Assembly (NCBI GenBank): GCA_024398635.1
Contig: JAKSIV010000001.1
Span: 1 to 64,000 of the forward strand
Reading direction: 5' to 3'
Origin: Bacteroidaceae bacterium
GTDB taxonomy: Bacteria > Bacteroidota > Bacteroidia > Bacteroidales > Bacteroidaceae
Length of the DNA stretch: 64,000 bases
The notes below the pieces were generated by a model. It saw nothing but the letters and a program-made list of their open reading frames with translations. It searched no databases and was not told the origin of the DNA. The position numbers were made by a program, and so were the translations under genes. Below are positions 1 through 8,470 of this stretch, piece after piece; the stretch's first letter is position 1, and every line of letters begins with the position of its first letter.

Positions 1-2
1 AC

Positions 3-641
3 AAGGAGTTGGAGAAACGAGGGCACCCGTTTGTAAGGTATGCAGACGATAGCCTCATCTTCTGCAAGAGCAAACGAGGTGCGGAAAGAGTGTGCGAAGG
101 ACTGACCCGATTCATCGAAAAGAAACTTCACTTGAAGGTCAATCGCGAAAAGACGGAGGTCGGCAGCGCACGCGGAATGAAGTTCCTCGGATACTCGTTC
201 TACAAACGTCCTCTTGACGGTATGTGAAGGCTACGCATCCACCCCAAGAGCCTGCAAAAGATGAGAGCGAAACTCAAACTCATCACGGGCAGGAGTAACG
301 GGATGGGCTACGAACGCAGGAAAGAGGTATTACACCAAACCATCCGCGGATGGGTGAACTACTTCAAACTTGCAGATGCCAAGAAGTACCTTGAAGAGAT
401 GGATAAATGGCTACGCAGACGCATACGGATGTGTATATGGAAAAGCTGGAAGAAACCGTGTACGCGCGTCAAGAATCTTGTCAAGTGCGGAATCAAACCA
501 TATTGGGCAAGAATCTACGGGAACAGTAGTAAAGGGTATTGGGCAAATGCCGAGGGCATAATGCACCACGCGGCAACAAACGAAATGCTACGCAGGGCAG
601 GGTACCCGTGCCTTATGGACTACTATGTCAAATTGCACTGA
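3..641 (+). pseudogene. ltrA: Group II intron reverse transcriptase/maturase, partial, nonsense mutation
   Basis: The reading frame enters from the left edge and carries the RT catalytic motif YADD about 15 codons in, then the thumb/maturase region (RLRIHPKS, RGWVNYFK) typical of LtrA-like proteins. An in-frame TGA at 225-227 separates two parts that lie in the same frame (to 227, and 228-641) and read as one continuous protein, so a single substitution or recoding would restore it. The enzyme normally helps intron splicing and copies the intron RNA into DNA. As written it would stop before the maturase domain, so this copy is probably immobile unless helped by another copy. The C-terminal piece ends at 641, just before domain V. 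Confidence 0.85.
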
Positions 642-650
642 ACAATGAAG

Positions 651-745
651 AACCGCCGTATGCCGAACGGCACGTACGGTGGTGTGAGAGGTCGGAAAAC
701 GAAGTAGGAAGAAAACTACTTTTGTTTTCCTCCTACTCGATTATT
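651..745 (+). ncRNA. Group II intron domain V/VI-like RNA
   Basis: At 652-683 ACCGCCGTA pairs with TACGGTGGT, enclosing a second short stem (TGCC/GGCA) and a two-base CG bulge, the layout of domain V. It is followed by GTGAGAGG as in many bacterial group II introns. From about 703 to 737 GTAGGA pairs with TCCTAC, and GAAAAC with GTTTTC, as a domain VI-like hairpin. The triad position appears to be CGC rather than AGC in my alignment by eye. Confidence 0.65.
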
Positions 746-2885
746 ATATTGCATCTGTGACGAGGCGGACACAAAAGGCATATGAGCGTGGGCCATTTGT
801 GTTACAATCGATGGTGCCACTGAAAAAGGACAAGTAGATCGCATTGGCCGCTTTATCCTTTAGGGGTGAAGAAGACCAGTAGCGAGCGTTGGAGCCGACG
901 CTGCTGACATAGTCATTGCCATCGTTGCGATGGCCCGCAGCGGGGAGAAACACTGCTCCGGCTGACTCCAATTTGCCCCAATCAGCCACAGAATATGTAT
1001 TGGTATCGAAACCTGCGTTTTTAGTATTGATTCCAGAAGGAGTATTAACGCTTTCCGGAACGGTAAACACGTCTGGGAACAGAATCAGACCTGTGACGCT
1101 TGTACTCTCATCCACCTTAATCGTGGCTTTTGCATAACGGGCATTTGCTGTTTCTCCGACAGTGGAGGCGGAGCGAGATTCTAATAGATACGTCCATTCC
1201 TCCTTTGACAAGGATTTATATGCGCCTGCAGGTGCATTACCTACCTTAAAGTTCGCATCATTGGTAAAGAATACGTCGTTTATACTTTGACCGGAGTCGC
1301 TGTACTCCTTAGCATAGGCTACGGAAGCAGTCTTGCTCCAATAGAAATGGGATACATGATTTACATCCCACGAATCCTTGAATTCATATTGCTTGCTTTC
1401 GAAGTCATACTTGTTTCCGCCCCAATACAAGTTACCCTTGGAGAACTGAATTGTCTTCTTGGGATTTCCGTCGTCAACAGTGAACACACCCGGAAGAGTA
1501 CCATAAATACTACCCTTAAAAATCGCTTTGACGTTAAGATCGGAAGCTAAGGTGACAGAATAAGGATTATCAGTACTGAGCTTCTTCCCATCGGCATCCT
1601 GCCACTCTACGAATTTATATTCGGCTCCAGCAGCTGTTGCCGTAAAGGTTATGTTTTCACCTTCATAACACTCACCTTCAAAAGAGGCGGTTCCCAACGC
1701 GGTATTATTTGATAGAGCTGTAACAGTGAGAGGCTTGGCATAGCCTATGGTTGCAGTGACATCTGATTCTATATTTGACAAGGTAAAGGTATAAACAAGT
1801 TTGTCCGTTTTGCTTTGAGGGCAGAAAGTGCCTTCGGAAAGGGTGCATTTCAGGTGCTGGCCGGTTTCAGAAAATGCCCGGATAACGACATTGTTGCCAT
1901 CAACATAAGCCTTTGTCAGAATGTCATTAGGATCAACACCTTCAGCCACTGCTATCGTTACCTTGTGCCCTCCGACCTCGACAACGTTCCAATTCTCGAC
2001 AGAGACGGTCTGGACGGAGATTCCTTTATTGCTCAGCGTTATGGTGATGTTGGACTTGGTATTCTGAGCGATTATCACCCCATTGTTTCCGGAAAGAGTG
2101 GCTACTTTATCAATACCGTCTATCGTTAGGGTGAGTTTTACTGTCTGCTTGCTTTCCTCTTTTTCAGACGGAACTAGGAGACATTCGTAGGTCGTGCCTG
2201 TTACTGTGATTGTCTGATTTGCCGTCGGCACATCCAGAGTCACGTCGGAATTCGTCGCAGTAATTTTTCCGTCAAGGGCATTGAGAGTGCCTTCTTGTGC
2301 TATCTTGGCTCCGGAGAATTTAATCTTCGAGAGCTCGGCTTTACCTATGTAGCCATTGTTAGTGACGGTTATTGTTACTCTTGCAAGTGCATGGTTCATC
2401 GTGATGGAGGTGTTGGCAGCTGTCAGATCGGTGATGGGCTGCTCCTGATGCGAGGCATACATCACGTCGTCACCGTTGAGAGAAGATGCAACGGGAATTG
2501 CCTTGACATTTATCGGCTGCTCCTGGGTGTCGGCCTTATACGGATAGTAGCCGTAGAGATAGCCGGGAGTGCTGCCAACCTTGATTGACGGGTCTGCAGT
2601 CCATTTGCTTTTGTTGGAATTGTATGAGTACTTGACATTCGTGTATCCGCTTTGTCCGTAAGGTGTAGTGGCCGCTTGGTCCTTGAACAGGAACAGTCCT
2701 ATTTCTCCATCCTCTGGGAAGTTCGTGCCGTCGATGGCCGCCTTAGTTTCGGTCGCGCCGACATAGGCGAGTTCAAGATCGGTGAACTGCTCCGAGGTTT
2801 TTACTTCCTCAATGGGACTCTTGGCGCAGCCTGCAAGCAGAGCGGCAGCTGCCGCAAATGCGAGTGATAAATGCTTTGTATTCAT
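744..2885 (-). CDS. Fimbrillin-like / FISUMP-domain surface lipoprotein
   Basis: The protein is 713 aa if started at the ATG at 2885, chosen because it gives a clean lipoprotein signal (lipobox LLAGC, Cys20); a longer in-frame start at 2981 would bury it. Three regions are visible. First is an N-terminal part resembling Mfa-like/fimbrillin domains (ETKAAIDG, then a run of beta-strand sequence). Next is a central stretch like divergent InlB B-repeats (FVEWQDADG). Last is a C-terminal part like the Fibrobacter succinogenes major domain (EWTYLL, YWSSS, CVRLV). Such proteins are outer-surface lipoproteins of Bacteroidota with adhesin or pilus-related roles; the ligand is unknown. The stop codon abuts the group II intron, which seems not to have cut the protein. 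Confidence 0.8.
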   Translation of the reverse strand: MNTKHLSLAFAAAAALLAGCAKSPIEEVKTSEQFTDLELAYVGATETKAAIDGTNFPEDGEIGLFLFKDQAATTPYGQSGYTNVKYSYNSNKSKWTADPSIKVGSTPGYLYGYYPYKADTQEQPINVKAIPVASSLNGDDVMYASHQEQPITDLTAANTSITMNHALARVTITVTNNGYIGKAELSKIKFSGAKIAQEGTLNALDGKITATNSDVTLDVPTANQTITVTGTTYECLLVPSEKEESKQTVKLTLTIDGIDKVATLSGNNGVIIAQNTKSNITITLSNKGISVQTVSVENWNVVEVGGHKVTIAVAEGVDPNDILTKAYVDGNNVVIRAFSETGQHLKCTLSEGTFCPQSKTDKLVYTFTLSNIESDVTATIGYAKPLTVTALSNNTALGTASFEGECYEGENITFTATAAGAEYKFVEWQDADGKKLSTDNPYSVTLASDLNVKAIFKGSIYGTLPGVFTVDDGNPKKTIQFSKGNLYWGGNKYDFESKQYEFKDSWDVNHVSHFYWSKTASVAYAKEYSDSGQSINDVFFTNDANFKVGNAPAGAYKSLSKEEWTYLLESRSASTVGETANARYAKATIKVDESTSVTGLILFPDVFTVPESVNTPSGINTKNAGFDTNTYSVADWGKLESAGAVFLPAAGHRNDGNDYVSSVGSNARYWSSSPLKDKAANAIYLSFFSGTIDCNTNGPRSYAFCVRLVTDAI

Positions 2886-3419
2886 AGAAATTGTTTTTAT
2901 CGGTGGATTATTCATCATCTCCGAAACCGTAATAAGAATCGGAACCTCCTCTGTAGTCGTTGACGCTTGGATTTCCGTCAAGACTGCTATTGAGGATTTG
3001 AGTTCTGGTGGAGATTCGGATCACCTTGGTAAGAGGCGCGATGTACCTCAGTGCAGTATTCGTTGTTTTATCTATCATTTCTGCTGATTGTCAATAAACC
3101 TCACAAATTTAGTCCTTTCCGATGGAACTTCAATAGGAAAGGACGTAATAGACGATAGTTATCGTGATTTATGGCTAAAAATCTGGATTCTCACTTCACT
3201 GAAACTTACATGGGTAGGTAAGCTGGAAAAATATCAGTTTCCATCTTTTCCGTCCGAACCACATCTGTCCATGCTGTTTTTTCGTCCGAAGAACGTTTCA
3301 GCCTGCTGTGTTTTTGTTCGGAAAACGTCTGAAACTGCCATGTTTGCGTTCGCCCCAGGTCTGTAACCGGTCTGTCTGCGTCCGACGAAGGTCCGCAGTG
3401 GCTTTGTGCCAGCAACGCC
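2886..3419. other. Intergenic region upstream of the lipoprotein gene
   Basis: No convincing gene is present. It holds a Bacteroidota-type promoter (3104-3134, minus) and, at about 3250-3410, a loose series of TCCGAA/TTCGGA-like words spaced roughly 20-40 nt apart, too degenerate to define a repeat. Confidence 0.5.
3104..3134 (-). promoter_or_regulatory. Promoter of the fimbrillin-like lipoprotein gene
   Basis: On the minus strand ATTG, 19 nt, TAAATTTG (3111-3104) fits the Bacteroidota primary sigma factor consensus. It would give a 5' leader of roughly 210 nt before the start at 2885. Confidence 0.45.
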
Positions 3420-4169
3420 TTAGCCGTTAACCACCAGAATCCTGCTGTCCCGCATAACCATCTTCCTGTACCCGGTCACCTGATCAATCAGGAAGAACCT
3501 GGAATACATGTTCATCCGATTCCCCTCCGGAATGGCGATACTGCGTAAAGCATAGGGAGAAAACCGAATGATCATTTCAAAAGTTCCAGTTCCGTTTCCG
3601 TCCTGAAGCGTCCGAATCTCCACCGTATCGGACAGACAGCTGCGCATTTTCCCGGCATTCTTTCCTTCGCCAATCTCCGCCAGCTGTATCCGTGCCGCCA
3701 CCCGGAAACGGGAAGGCGGCGTGTCTGACTTCATCAGAACGGAACACTCCAGCTGCAGATCATTCCCGTTCACCCGGCTGGCCGTCACCGATTGCACAGT
3801 GGCCACCGGAAAGTCCGGGTACGGCACCGGTACTGGAGTATGCTCATTCCTCAGCTGCGCAAATCCATGGTATGCGCTGACAAACAGGTTGTGTCCGGTG
3901 ATGTGGTGTTCGTTGTCATACGGAGGACGATGGGAAGGAACGTCCAGAGCATAGACATTCCATTGACGCTGCTCTTCAGATGAAATGGTCCTCCAGGCGG
4001 CAAGTGCCCGTCGGTGGATATCAAGCTGCTGCAGCTGTCCGGGTGTTCCGGGAAATACGGGATGCGGTCTGGTACGCCAGTAGCAGCGTCCGTCGATGTG
4101 GAAGAATGTGACGTTTCCTATTGAGGACCAGCAGTCCGAGAAACGTAGATTGGGCAGGTATCTGGGCAT
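3420..4169 (-). CDS. Conserved hypothetical protein, phage-associated style
   Basis: The 249-aa protein has no signal peptide or membrane segment. It begins with an aromatic-rich part (FSDCWSSIGNVTFFHIDG), then a segment with PGTPGQLQQ and HRRALAAW, then G-HNLFVSAYHGFA, and ends with predicted beta-rich sequence. The pattern of a short beta hairpin followed by TPxQ and an Arg-rich helix resembles uncharacterised Bacteroidota proteins found near phage-like modules, but I cannot name the family. It is the only solid gene between the lipoprotein and the lysis cassette and lies on the same strand as that cassette. Function unknown. Confidence 0.6.
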   Translation of the reverse strand: MPRYLPNLRFSDCWSSIGNVTFFHIDGRCYWRTRPHPVFPGTPGQLQQLDIHRRALAAWRTISSEEQRQWNVYALDVPSHRPPYDNEHHITGHNLFVSAYHGFAQLRNEHTPVPVPYPDFPVATVQSVTASRVNGNDLQLECSVLMKSDTPPSRFRVAARIQLAEIGEGKNAGKMRSCLSDTVEIRTLQDGNGTGTFEMIIRFSPYALRSIAIPEGNRMNMYSRFFLIDQVTGYRKMVMRDSRILVVNG

Positions 4170-4563
4170 GGCATGAAGATTTTGTTATTGCGTACGAAGA
4201 TAGTCAATTTCTCATAGATAGCAGAAAGATGGCGGGTTGATGGCTGCTGTGTATCCGGACCGTACCAACTGGGGTGCTCGCGGTGCAACTCTTCCTCATG
4301 TTCGGTATGAATACTGATATGGACTGCGTATAAGCTGCCGCCCGCATGATCTGAAACACGCAGTAACATCGGCGGGCTTCCGGGGAGCGCAGACGGCCTG
4401 CGACCTGCAGGATGGTGGAGCGCCGCAGGTCGGGGCTGGCTGCGGAGCGCGGATGACGGAACCTGCAGCGGAGCCTGGTGTGGCGGAAGGCCACATCGGG
4501 CGTAGCGGAAGGTGGAGGGTCCGGCGCGTAGCAGACAGTCACGGCCGGTCCAAGCGTGCTGCT

Positions 4564-5567
4564 GTTCCTGATACGCAGTCTGTAGGTCTTGCTGATTTTT
4601 GGCGATAACGGAATGGAGCCCGACGGAGCCAAAGGCGCAGTCAGGCGTAATGCAGTGCGGCAAATATCAGTAAGACCGGCCTGTCCTGATACACCAGAAC
4701 GTTCCTATCCCGCAGAATGTAGGATGTCTGTCACTGTACACGATCTGTAGCCATGAAATAGCGGAAGTTCGCGTACAGTGACGGACTTCCGGTGCTGATA
4801 CGCAGATAGCCCACACGCAGGTTCAGACGTATCTCCAGATGCGCAGGTACAGCCCATTCCAATGGCGGCAGCCGGATGGTGCCGGAGGACTGCAGGCTGT
4901 TTCTGATACAGATGGACGCAGTGGTTGAAGTGTGTCGTTGTGACGAAGGAACAATGACTTGCTTCAACCACGGTGAGAACTGCAGAAGGCCAGAACGTTC
5001 CTATGCCGCAGTACGCAGGATGTCTGATGATGGTGATGATGACTGGAGGGGACGTAGTCCTCGGAAGTCAGCAGCACCATTGGCAGACTTCCGGGCTGAC
5101 CTGCAGAAACCCGCACGCAGGTTCATTCCATTCCAATGCCCTGCAGCCGGATGGTGCCTGACCGCCGCAGTCATTTCCTGATACGCACTGCTGTAGGGAT
5201 TGCAGTGCGTCACGGTGCGGAGAACGGCACCGGAACGGAGCGGAGGTTGGAACGCAACAGGCGGGGCCGGAGCGGAGCGCGGCAGTCCGAAGTGGAATGA
5301 CAGGACGGCTGACAGCCTCGGGCGCGGGGCTGTCAGCGTGCGTGTTCAGGTGCAGTATGCGCGGGTGCGAATGATGCACATGTGTACGTCTGTGAGAGGC
5401 CGTCAGTGGTCATGCCATGGAACGGAGGTCTGCTGTGCGCAGTGGAGGCTTCGCCCGTGGAGTGGAAACCGGAGTGCAGTGGAGAGAGCCGGGCGCAGCG
5501 CTGTGACCCTCTGCAATCCCGGTCAAAGCGAGCCGGACAGGACTGTTCCTATACCGCAGACAGCAGG
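4564..5567 (-). repeat. Six copies of a ~23-bp motif; remnant of a repetitive protein
   Basis: A motif close to GTTCCTATACCGCAG plus a few bases ending TAGG/CAGG occurs at about 4564, 4701, 4898, 4997, 5174 and 5544. On the minus strand each copy can be read as (L/I/V)RxRN or a close variant. Three copies carry a longer shared stretch, QTSxxLRxRN (about 4733-4690, 5029-4990, 5575-5536). A second shared block, FRYFxAT, occurs near 4760 and 5600. The copies are in different frames with stops between, so this looks like a decayed gene with internal repeats. Confidence 0.55.
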
Positions 5568-5690
5568 AGGTCTGGCATGGCACCCAGGCTGTAGCCACGA
5601 AGTAGCGGAAGACTGCGTGACATGACGGACTTCCGGACACAGTTGCAGACGGTTTCATAAAATGCGCTATGAGATAGCTGTAGGCATAGT

Positions 5691-5756
5691 TGGGACGCTT
5701 TTGGGACACTCTTGGGACGTTTTGGGGACGCTTTTGGGACGCTTTTGGGACGCATT
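5691..5756. repeat. Six tandem 11-bp repeats, consensus TGGGACGCTTT
   Basis: Copies begin at 5691, 5702, 5713, about 5724, 5735 and 5746. The 11-bp period is close to one helical turn, so bound proteins would line up on one face of the DNA. A related TGGGGCACA series with similar spacing lies at 8631-8662. Confidence 0.8.
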
Positions 5757-5764
5757 CCGGATGG

Positions 5765-6289
5765 GTTTGGCCGTAGCCAAACTAAAATGAAGGGAGGAAC
5801 GGGGCCTGATGGCGGCTGTGCCGACAGCAGGCCCTGGGCCTTTACCGACGCCTGACGTTGCAAATTTATTGTAGGGCGGCTATGCCGGCCGGAGAGAAAT
5901 TTGTAATGGCAGGTGCCAGCGGCCGCTTGCGGTTGCGCCTGTAGTGACGTATGAGGAGCGGAGTGAGAGTGAAGCGGGAGCGGAACGGCAGCGTAGCGGA
6001 TTGTACGGCGCTGCAGGGTCACGCAGGTGCGGACGTAATTCATTGCTATGTACCTAAACCCCACATAAGCAGCCTTTTAACATAATGGAAATTATATACA
6101 AAAGTGTGAGCCTGCGAGTACTTTTGGATATAATTTCACAAGGCATTATGTTAAAAACGCGGTGAACGGTGCACCGGAAGGTTCTGTCCTGATAAAAGCG
6201 CCCAGGTGCGGTTGTAATGTTTGATACTGTCCGGATGGGATGTGCGCCGGATGGGACACGTCCCGCATGGGTTTGGCCGAAAGCCAAAC
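5765..6289. repeat. Duplicated GTTTGGC hairpin
   Basis: ATGGGTTTGGCC followed by a 4-5 nt loop and GCCAAAC occurs at 5761-5782 and again at 6267-6289. Each copy forms a 7-bp perfect stem followed by an A-rich tail (AAAATGA, AAACGATGA). The two copies lie about 505 bp apart and share flanking sequence, which suggests an old duplication. Confidence 0.6.
6077..6154. repeat. 78-bp inverted repeat
   Basis: The outer arms TTAACATAATG (6077-6087) and CATTATGTTAA (6144-6154) are perfect complements over 11 bp. The inner arms 6091-6105 and 6120-6134 match over 15 bp with one mismatch. The arms are AT-rich inside GC-rich surroundings. It could be a recombination site, an origin hairpin, a large terminator or a tiny non-autonomous element. 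Confidence 0.75.
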
Positions 6290-6725
6290 TTAAACGATGA
6301 GTGCGCAAGGCCGAGAGGAGCCGGGCCGGGCACGTTGCCCGGTGCGGCGGTCCTTGCGCACACTTTCTGATGCTGGCCATGAGGGATGAGGGAATGCAGG
6401 CTATCTGCAGAATGGTGGAGGTGATGGGCGCTGCGGTTCCCCTCTGCAGGGACCCGGCTCCGGGAAAGGACGGCTGGTCTGGGCGGACCATTACCACTAA
6501 ACCACCTGAATGCGGCAAGGCTGGCGGTCCGCCCAGGGCTGCCGGCCTTGGGTTAAACAATCCGGCTGGCGGCGTTGTACGGTTGCACTTCGGCTACTGA
6601 CCGCACATCTGCTGTGGGTATGATACTGCTGGCCAGTGGGGGCCGCCAGACGCTACCTATACAGGGCGGGCGCGAAAGTCTAAAGACACGCAGGTGCAAA
6701 GCATTCTTTCTATTCCGCGTGCAGG

Positions 6726-7023
6726 CATCGGTCTCAGGATCCTGCGCACACATCGGACTTGCATCGGGCTTCACGTAAACACCGGTACCATTGACATCGG
6801 GCTTCATGTAAACACCGGTACCATCGGCATCGGTCTGGATCATATATCATCGGTCTTGATGGCATCGGTCCGCATGGCCTCATCGGTCTTGAAAAATATC
6901 TTCCTTATCGGCCTGACATCCGTACTCATCGGCCTAAATCTGACTGAAGTTCCCATCGGACCCCTTCAGGGTCGCCTTTTCGGCGATTTATTGCGGGTAC
7001 TGGGTTGCAATCTGTACTCATCG
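6726..7023. repeat. CATCGG-rich repeat array
   Basis: CATCGG occurs at 6726, 6751, 6762, 6795, 6822, 6828, 6848, 6863, 6881, 6927, 6954 and near 7018, with near matches at 6906 and 6917. Two copies sit in a 33-34 bp tandem repeat that also contains AAACACCGGTACCAT (about 6762-6826). On the minus strand it reads as CCGATG words. Spacing is irregular, 6-46 bp. Confidence 0.7.
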
Positions 7024-7078
7024 GCTCCGCAATGAATCGGCGAAAAGACGAAATACCTTTTACGCAGGTTCGAGGCAT

Positions 7079-7558
7079 TTATCTATTACGGAAGAAGAGT
7101 CTGATGGCGATGGCCAGTGCTGCTATTGCTCCCAGGTACATGAGCATCTGCTGCCAGGGCTTCATGATGTTGGTAGTGACGGTGACTGTCTTGGTCTCTG
7201 TCGTGGTGTTGGTTGTTGTCTGGTACCGGTCTTTGTACGTCAGGTAGATGTCCATGGAGTCAACGGCAGCTGTGGTGGTTAGGATGTTGTTTGTGAGGTT
7301 TAGGCTCTGGTGGAGGTAGCTGCCTGATTTCAGTTGGTTGATTTCGCGCAGGTATGCCTGGCCGGTGGAGTCGCATTCTATCAGTGCCTGCAGCATTGAG
7401 GTATCGGGCTGAATTGTGACGATGGTGTCATGCTGGACTTCCGTGATTGTGGTGACGGAGGTGGTTTGAGTGGTTTGGACCGGGTACTGACGGCGGCTGC
7501 AGGAAATTGCTGACAAAATCCATGCTAGAAAAATGAAGACAGTTGGACGCAGGATCAT
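7079..7558 (-). CDS. Lipoprotein with C-terminal membrane helix, u-spanin-like
   Basis: The 159-aa protein has a lipoprotein signal (LSAISC, Cys20), a Thr-rich middle that looks extended or coiled, and one hydrophobic helix near the C-terminus (MLMYLGAIAALAIAIRLFF, about 138-156) followed by Arg-rich residues. An outer-membrane lipid anchor plus an inner-membrane helix in one chain is the architecture of unimolecular spanins, which fuse the two membranes at the end of phage lysis. Its place directly after a holin-like gene and an endolysin, all on the minus strand with 2- and 26-nt gaps, supports that role. No sequence family is recognised, so the call rests on architecture and context. Confidence 0.6.
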   Translation of the reverse strand: MILRPTVFIFLAWILSAISCSRRQYPVQTTQTTSVTTITEVQHDTIVTIQPDTSMLQALIECDSTGQAYLREINQLKSGSYLHQSLNLTNNILTTTAAVDSMDIYLTYKDRYQTTTNTTTETKTVTVTTNIMKPWQQMLMYLGAIAALAIAIRLFFRNR

Positions 7559-7560
7559 AG

Positions 7561-7878
7561 TTATGCTGGTGTGTTCTTCTTAGACAATTGGAGGCGCAGA
7601 CCTCGGACTTCTTCCTTGAGCTGGGAGTTCTCTGAACACAGGCGGTCAACGGCTACCTTGAGTTCGGCATTCTCTTTTTTGATGCCTACAAGGTCGCGGT
7701 TGACTTCGGTCAGTTCGCCCAGCAGCCGGTGATTTTCTGCAGAGAGCAGGTTGATGGAGTCCTGCAGGTCCTGCAGGAAGGTGTTCTTGCGCTTGCGCAT
7801 TCCGGCAAACCAGCCGGTGACGGCGGTGACTACAGGTATGATGTAGGTGCCGATGAATGAGAGTGTTTCCTGTTGCAT
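7561..7878 (-). CDS. Small membrane protein with coiled coil, holin-like
   Basis: The 105-aa protein starts with one hydrophobic segment (IGTYIIPVVTAVTGWFAG, about 9-26), then a basic cluster (MRKRKN), then a long heptad-rich coiled coil from about residue 35 to 98. Bacteroidales prophages often carry such a protein next to the endolysin, and a holin or lysis-accessory role is inferred from position only. The stop codon lies 2 nt before the downstream u-spanin-like gene, so the two are probably translated from one transcript. Confidence 0.55.
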   Translation of the reverse strand: MQQETLSFIGTYIIPVVTAVTGWFAGMRKRKNTFLQDLQDSINLLSAENHRLLGELTEVNRDLVGIKKENAELKVAVDRLCSENSQLKEEVRGLRLQLSKKNTPA

Positions 7879-7904
7879 GGTATTGGGGTTTTGGTGGGTT
7901 GGTG

Positions 7905-8336
7905 TTACGGTTTCAGAAAGTACAGCTTTGCTTCCTCCTCACGTCTGCGCTGCAGGCCGGGGAGGACTTTGCCGTTTGAGTGGATCCATCTGCTGAACTG
8001 AGCGGCTATTGCAGGATTATTCGGATTCTTGCGTATGAGCTTCAGCATGGTGCTGGCGGTGAAGGCTGTCTGACCTATGTTGAAGACGAAGGAGGTGAGG
8101 GCATCGAACTGGTTTTGGTTGATGTTGAGTTGGGCGCGGTTCAGGTAGGCTTCAACTGTCTCGACATCTTTTTCCAGAAGTTCATTAGCCTGGGCTTGCG
8201 TGATGGTGTCATCGGGCTTGACGCCGGAGGTGTGGCCATAGCCGATGGTCCAGATTCCTGAAGGGCAGCGGTAGGCACTGAGGCGGAGGCCTTCGAAGTG
8301 CCGGATGATGAGGTAGGCGTACGGGGTTGCTTTCAT
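7905..8336 (-). CDS. GH24 lysozyme / phage endolysin
   Basis: The 143-aa protein cleaves the glycan strand of peptidoglycan. The N-terminus shows the GH24 active-site pattern with T4-lysozyme spacing: Glu15, then Cys24 eight residues later, then Thr30 five residues later (FEGLRLSAYRC, GIWTIGYGHTSG). Cys in place of the T4 Asp is common in the RrrD/P21 branch. FDALTSFVFNIG and W-x3-GKVLPGLQRRRxxE complete the family signature, and the length is normal. There is no signal peptide, so it would need a holin for release. It heads the lysis cassette and its 5' end faces tRNA-Arg. Confidence 0.92.
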   Translation of the reverse strand: MKATPYAYLIIRHFEGLRLSAYRCPSGIWTIGYGHTSGVKPDDTITQAQANELLEKDVETVEAYLNRAQLNINQNQFDALTSFVFNIGQTAFTASTMLKLIRKNPNNPAIAAQFSRWIHSNGKVLPGLQRRREEEAKLYFLKP

Positions 8337-8470
8337 GGGTTTTGCTTTAATGTTCTACACAAAGATAGGGACTATTGTGCTTAAAATGTGCGGGTTATGT
8401 AGAGAAAGAAAAAACTTTGAACTGCGTGGTTTATGGCAGTATAAAGTTGGGGCGTTGTAGTATAGGGGTG

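Larger units (their letters stand above)
1..746 (+). mobile_element. 3' portion of a group II intron
   Basis: The segment holds the C-terminal half of an intron-encoded reverse transcriptase/maturase (3-641) followed by RNA folding like intron domains V and VI (about 651-745). The 5' part lies outside the window. The 3' end lies within a few bases of the stop codon of the lipoprotein gene on the opposite strand (stop at 744-746), so the intron is antisense to that gene. The exact 3' splice site was not fixed. The identification rests on the reverse transcriptase sequence plus the domain V-like fold. Confidence 0.8.
4170..7078. other. GC-rich gene-poor repeat region
   Basis: About 2.9 kb lies between the hypothetical gene and the lysis cassette with no frame that looks like an intact protein. 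It is visibly richer in G and C than its neighbours and carries several repeat classes (listed separately). Minus-strand fragments of repetitive coding sequence, interrupted by stops and frame changes, suggest that part of it is a decayed gene. Confidence 0.6.

Noticed and set aside
4118..6560. Several open frames of 60-180 codons on both strands in the GC-rich region
   Set aside because: They are low-complexity, rich in Arg/Pro/Ser or Cys, lack recognisable domains and overlap each other on both strands. They are a by-product of high GC content, apart from the decayed repeat described.
6726..7023. CRISPR array
   Set aside because: The repeats are short (6-10 bp core), spacing is irregular, and no cas genes are near.
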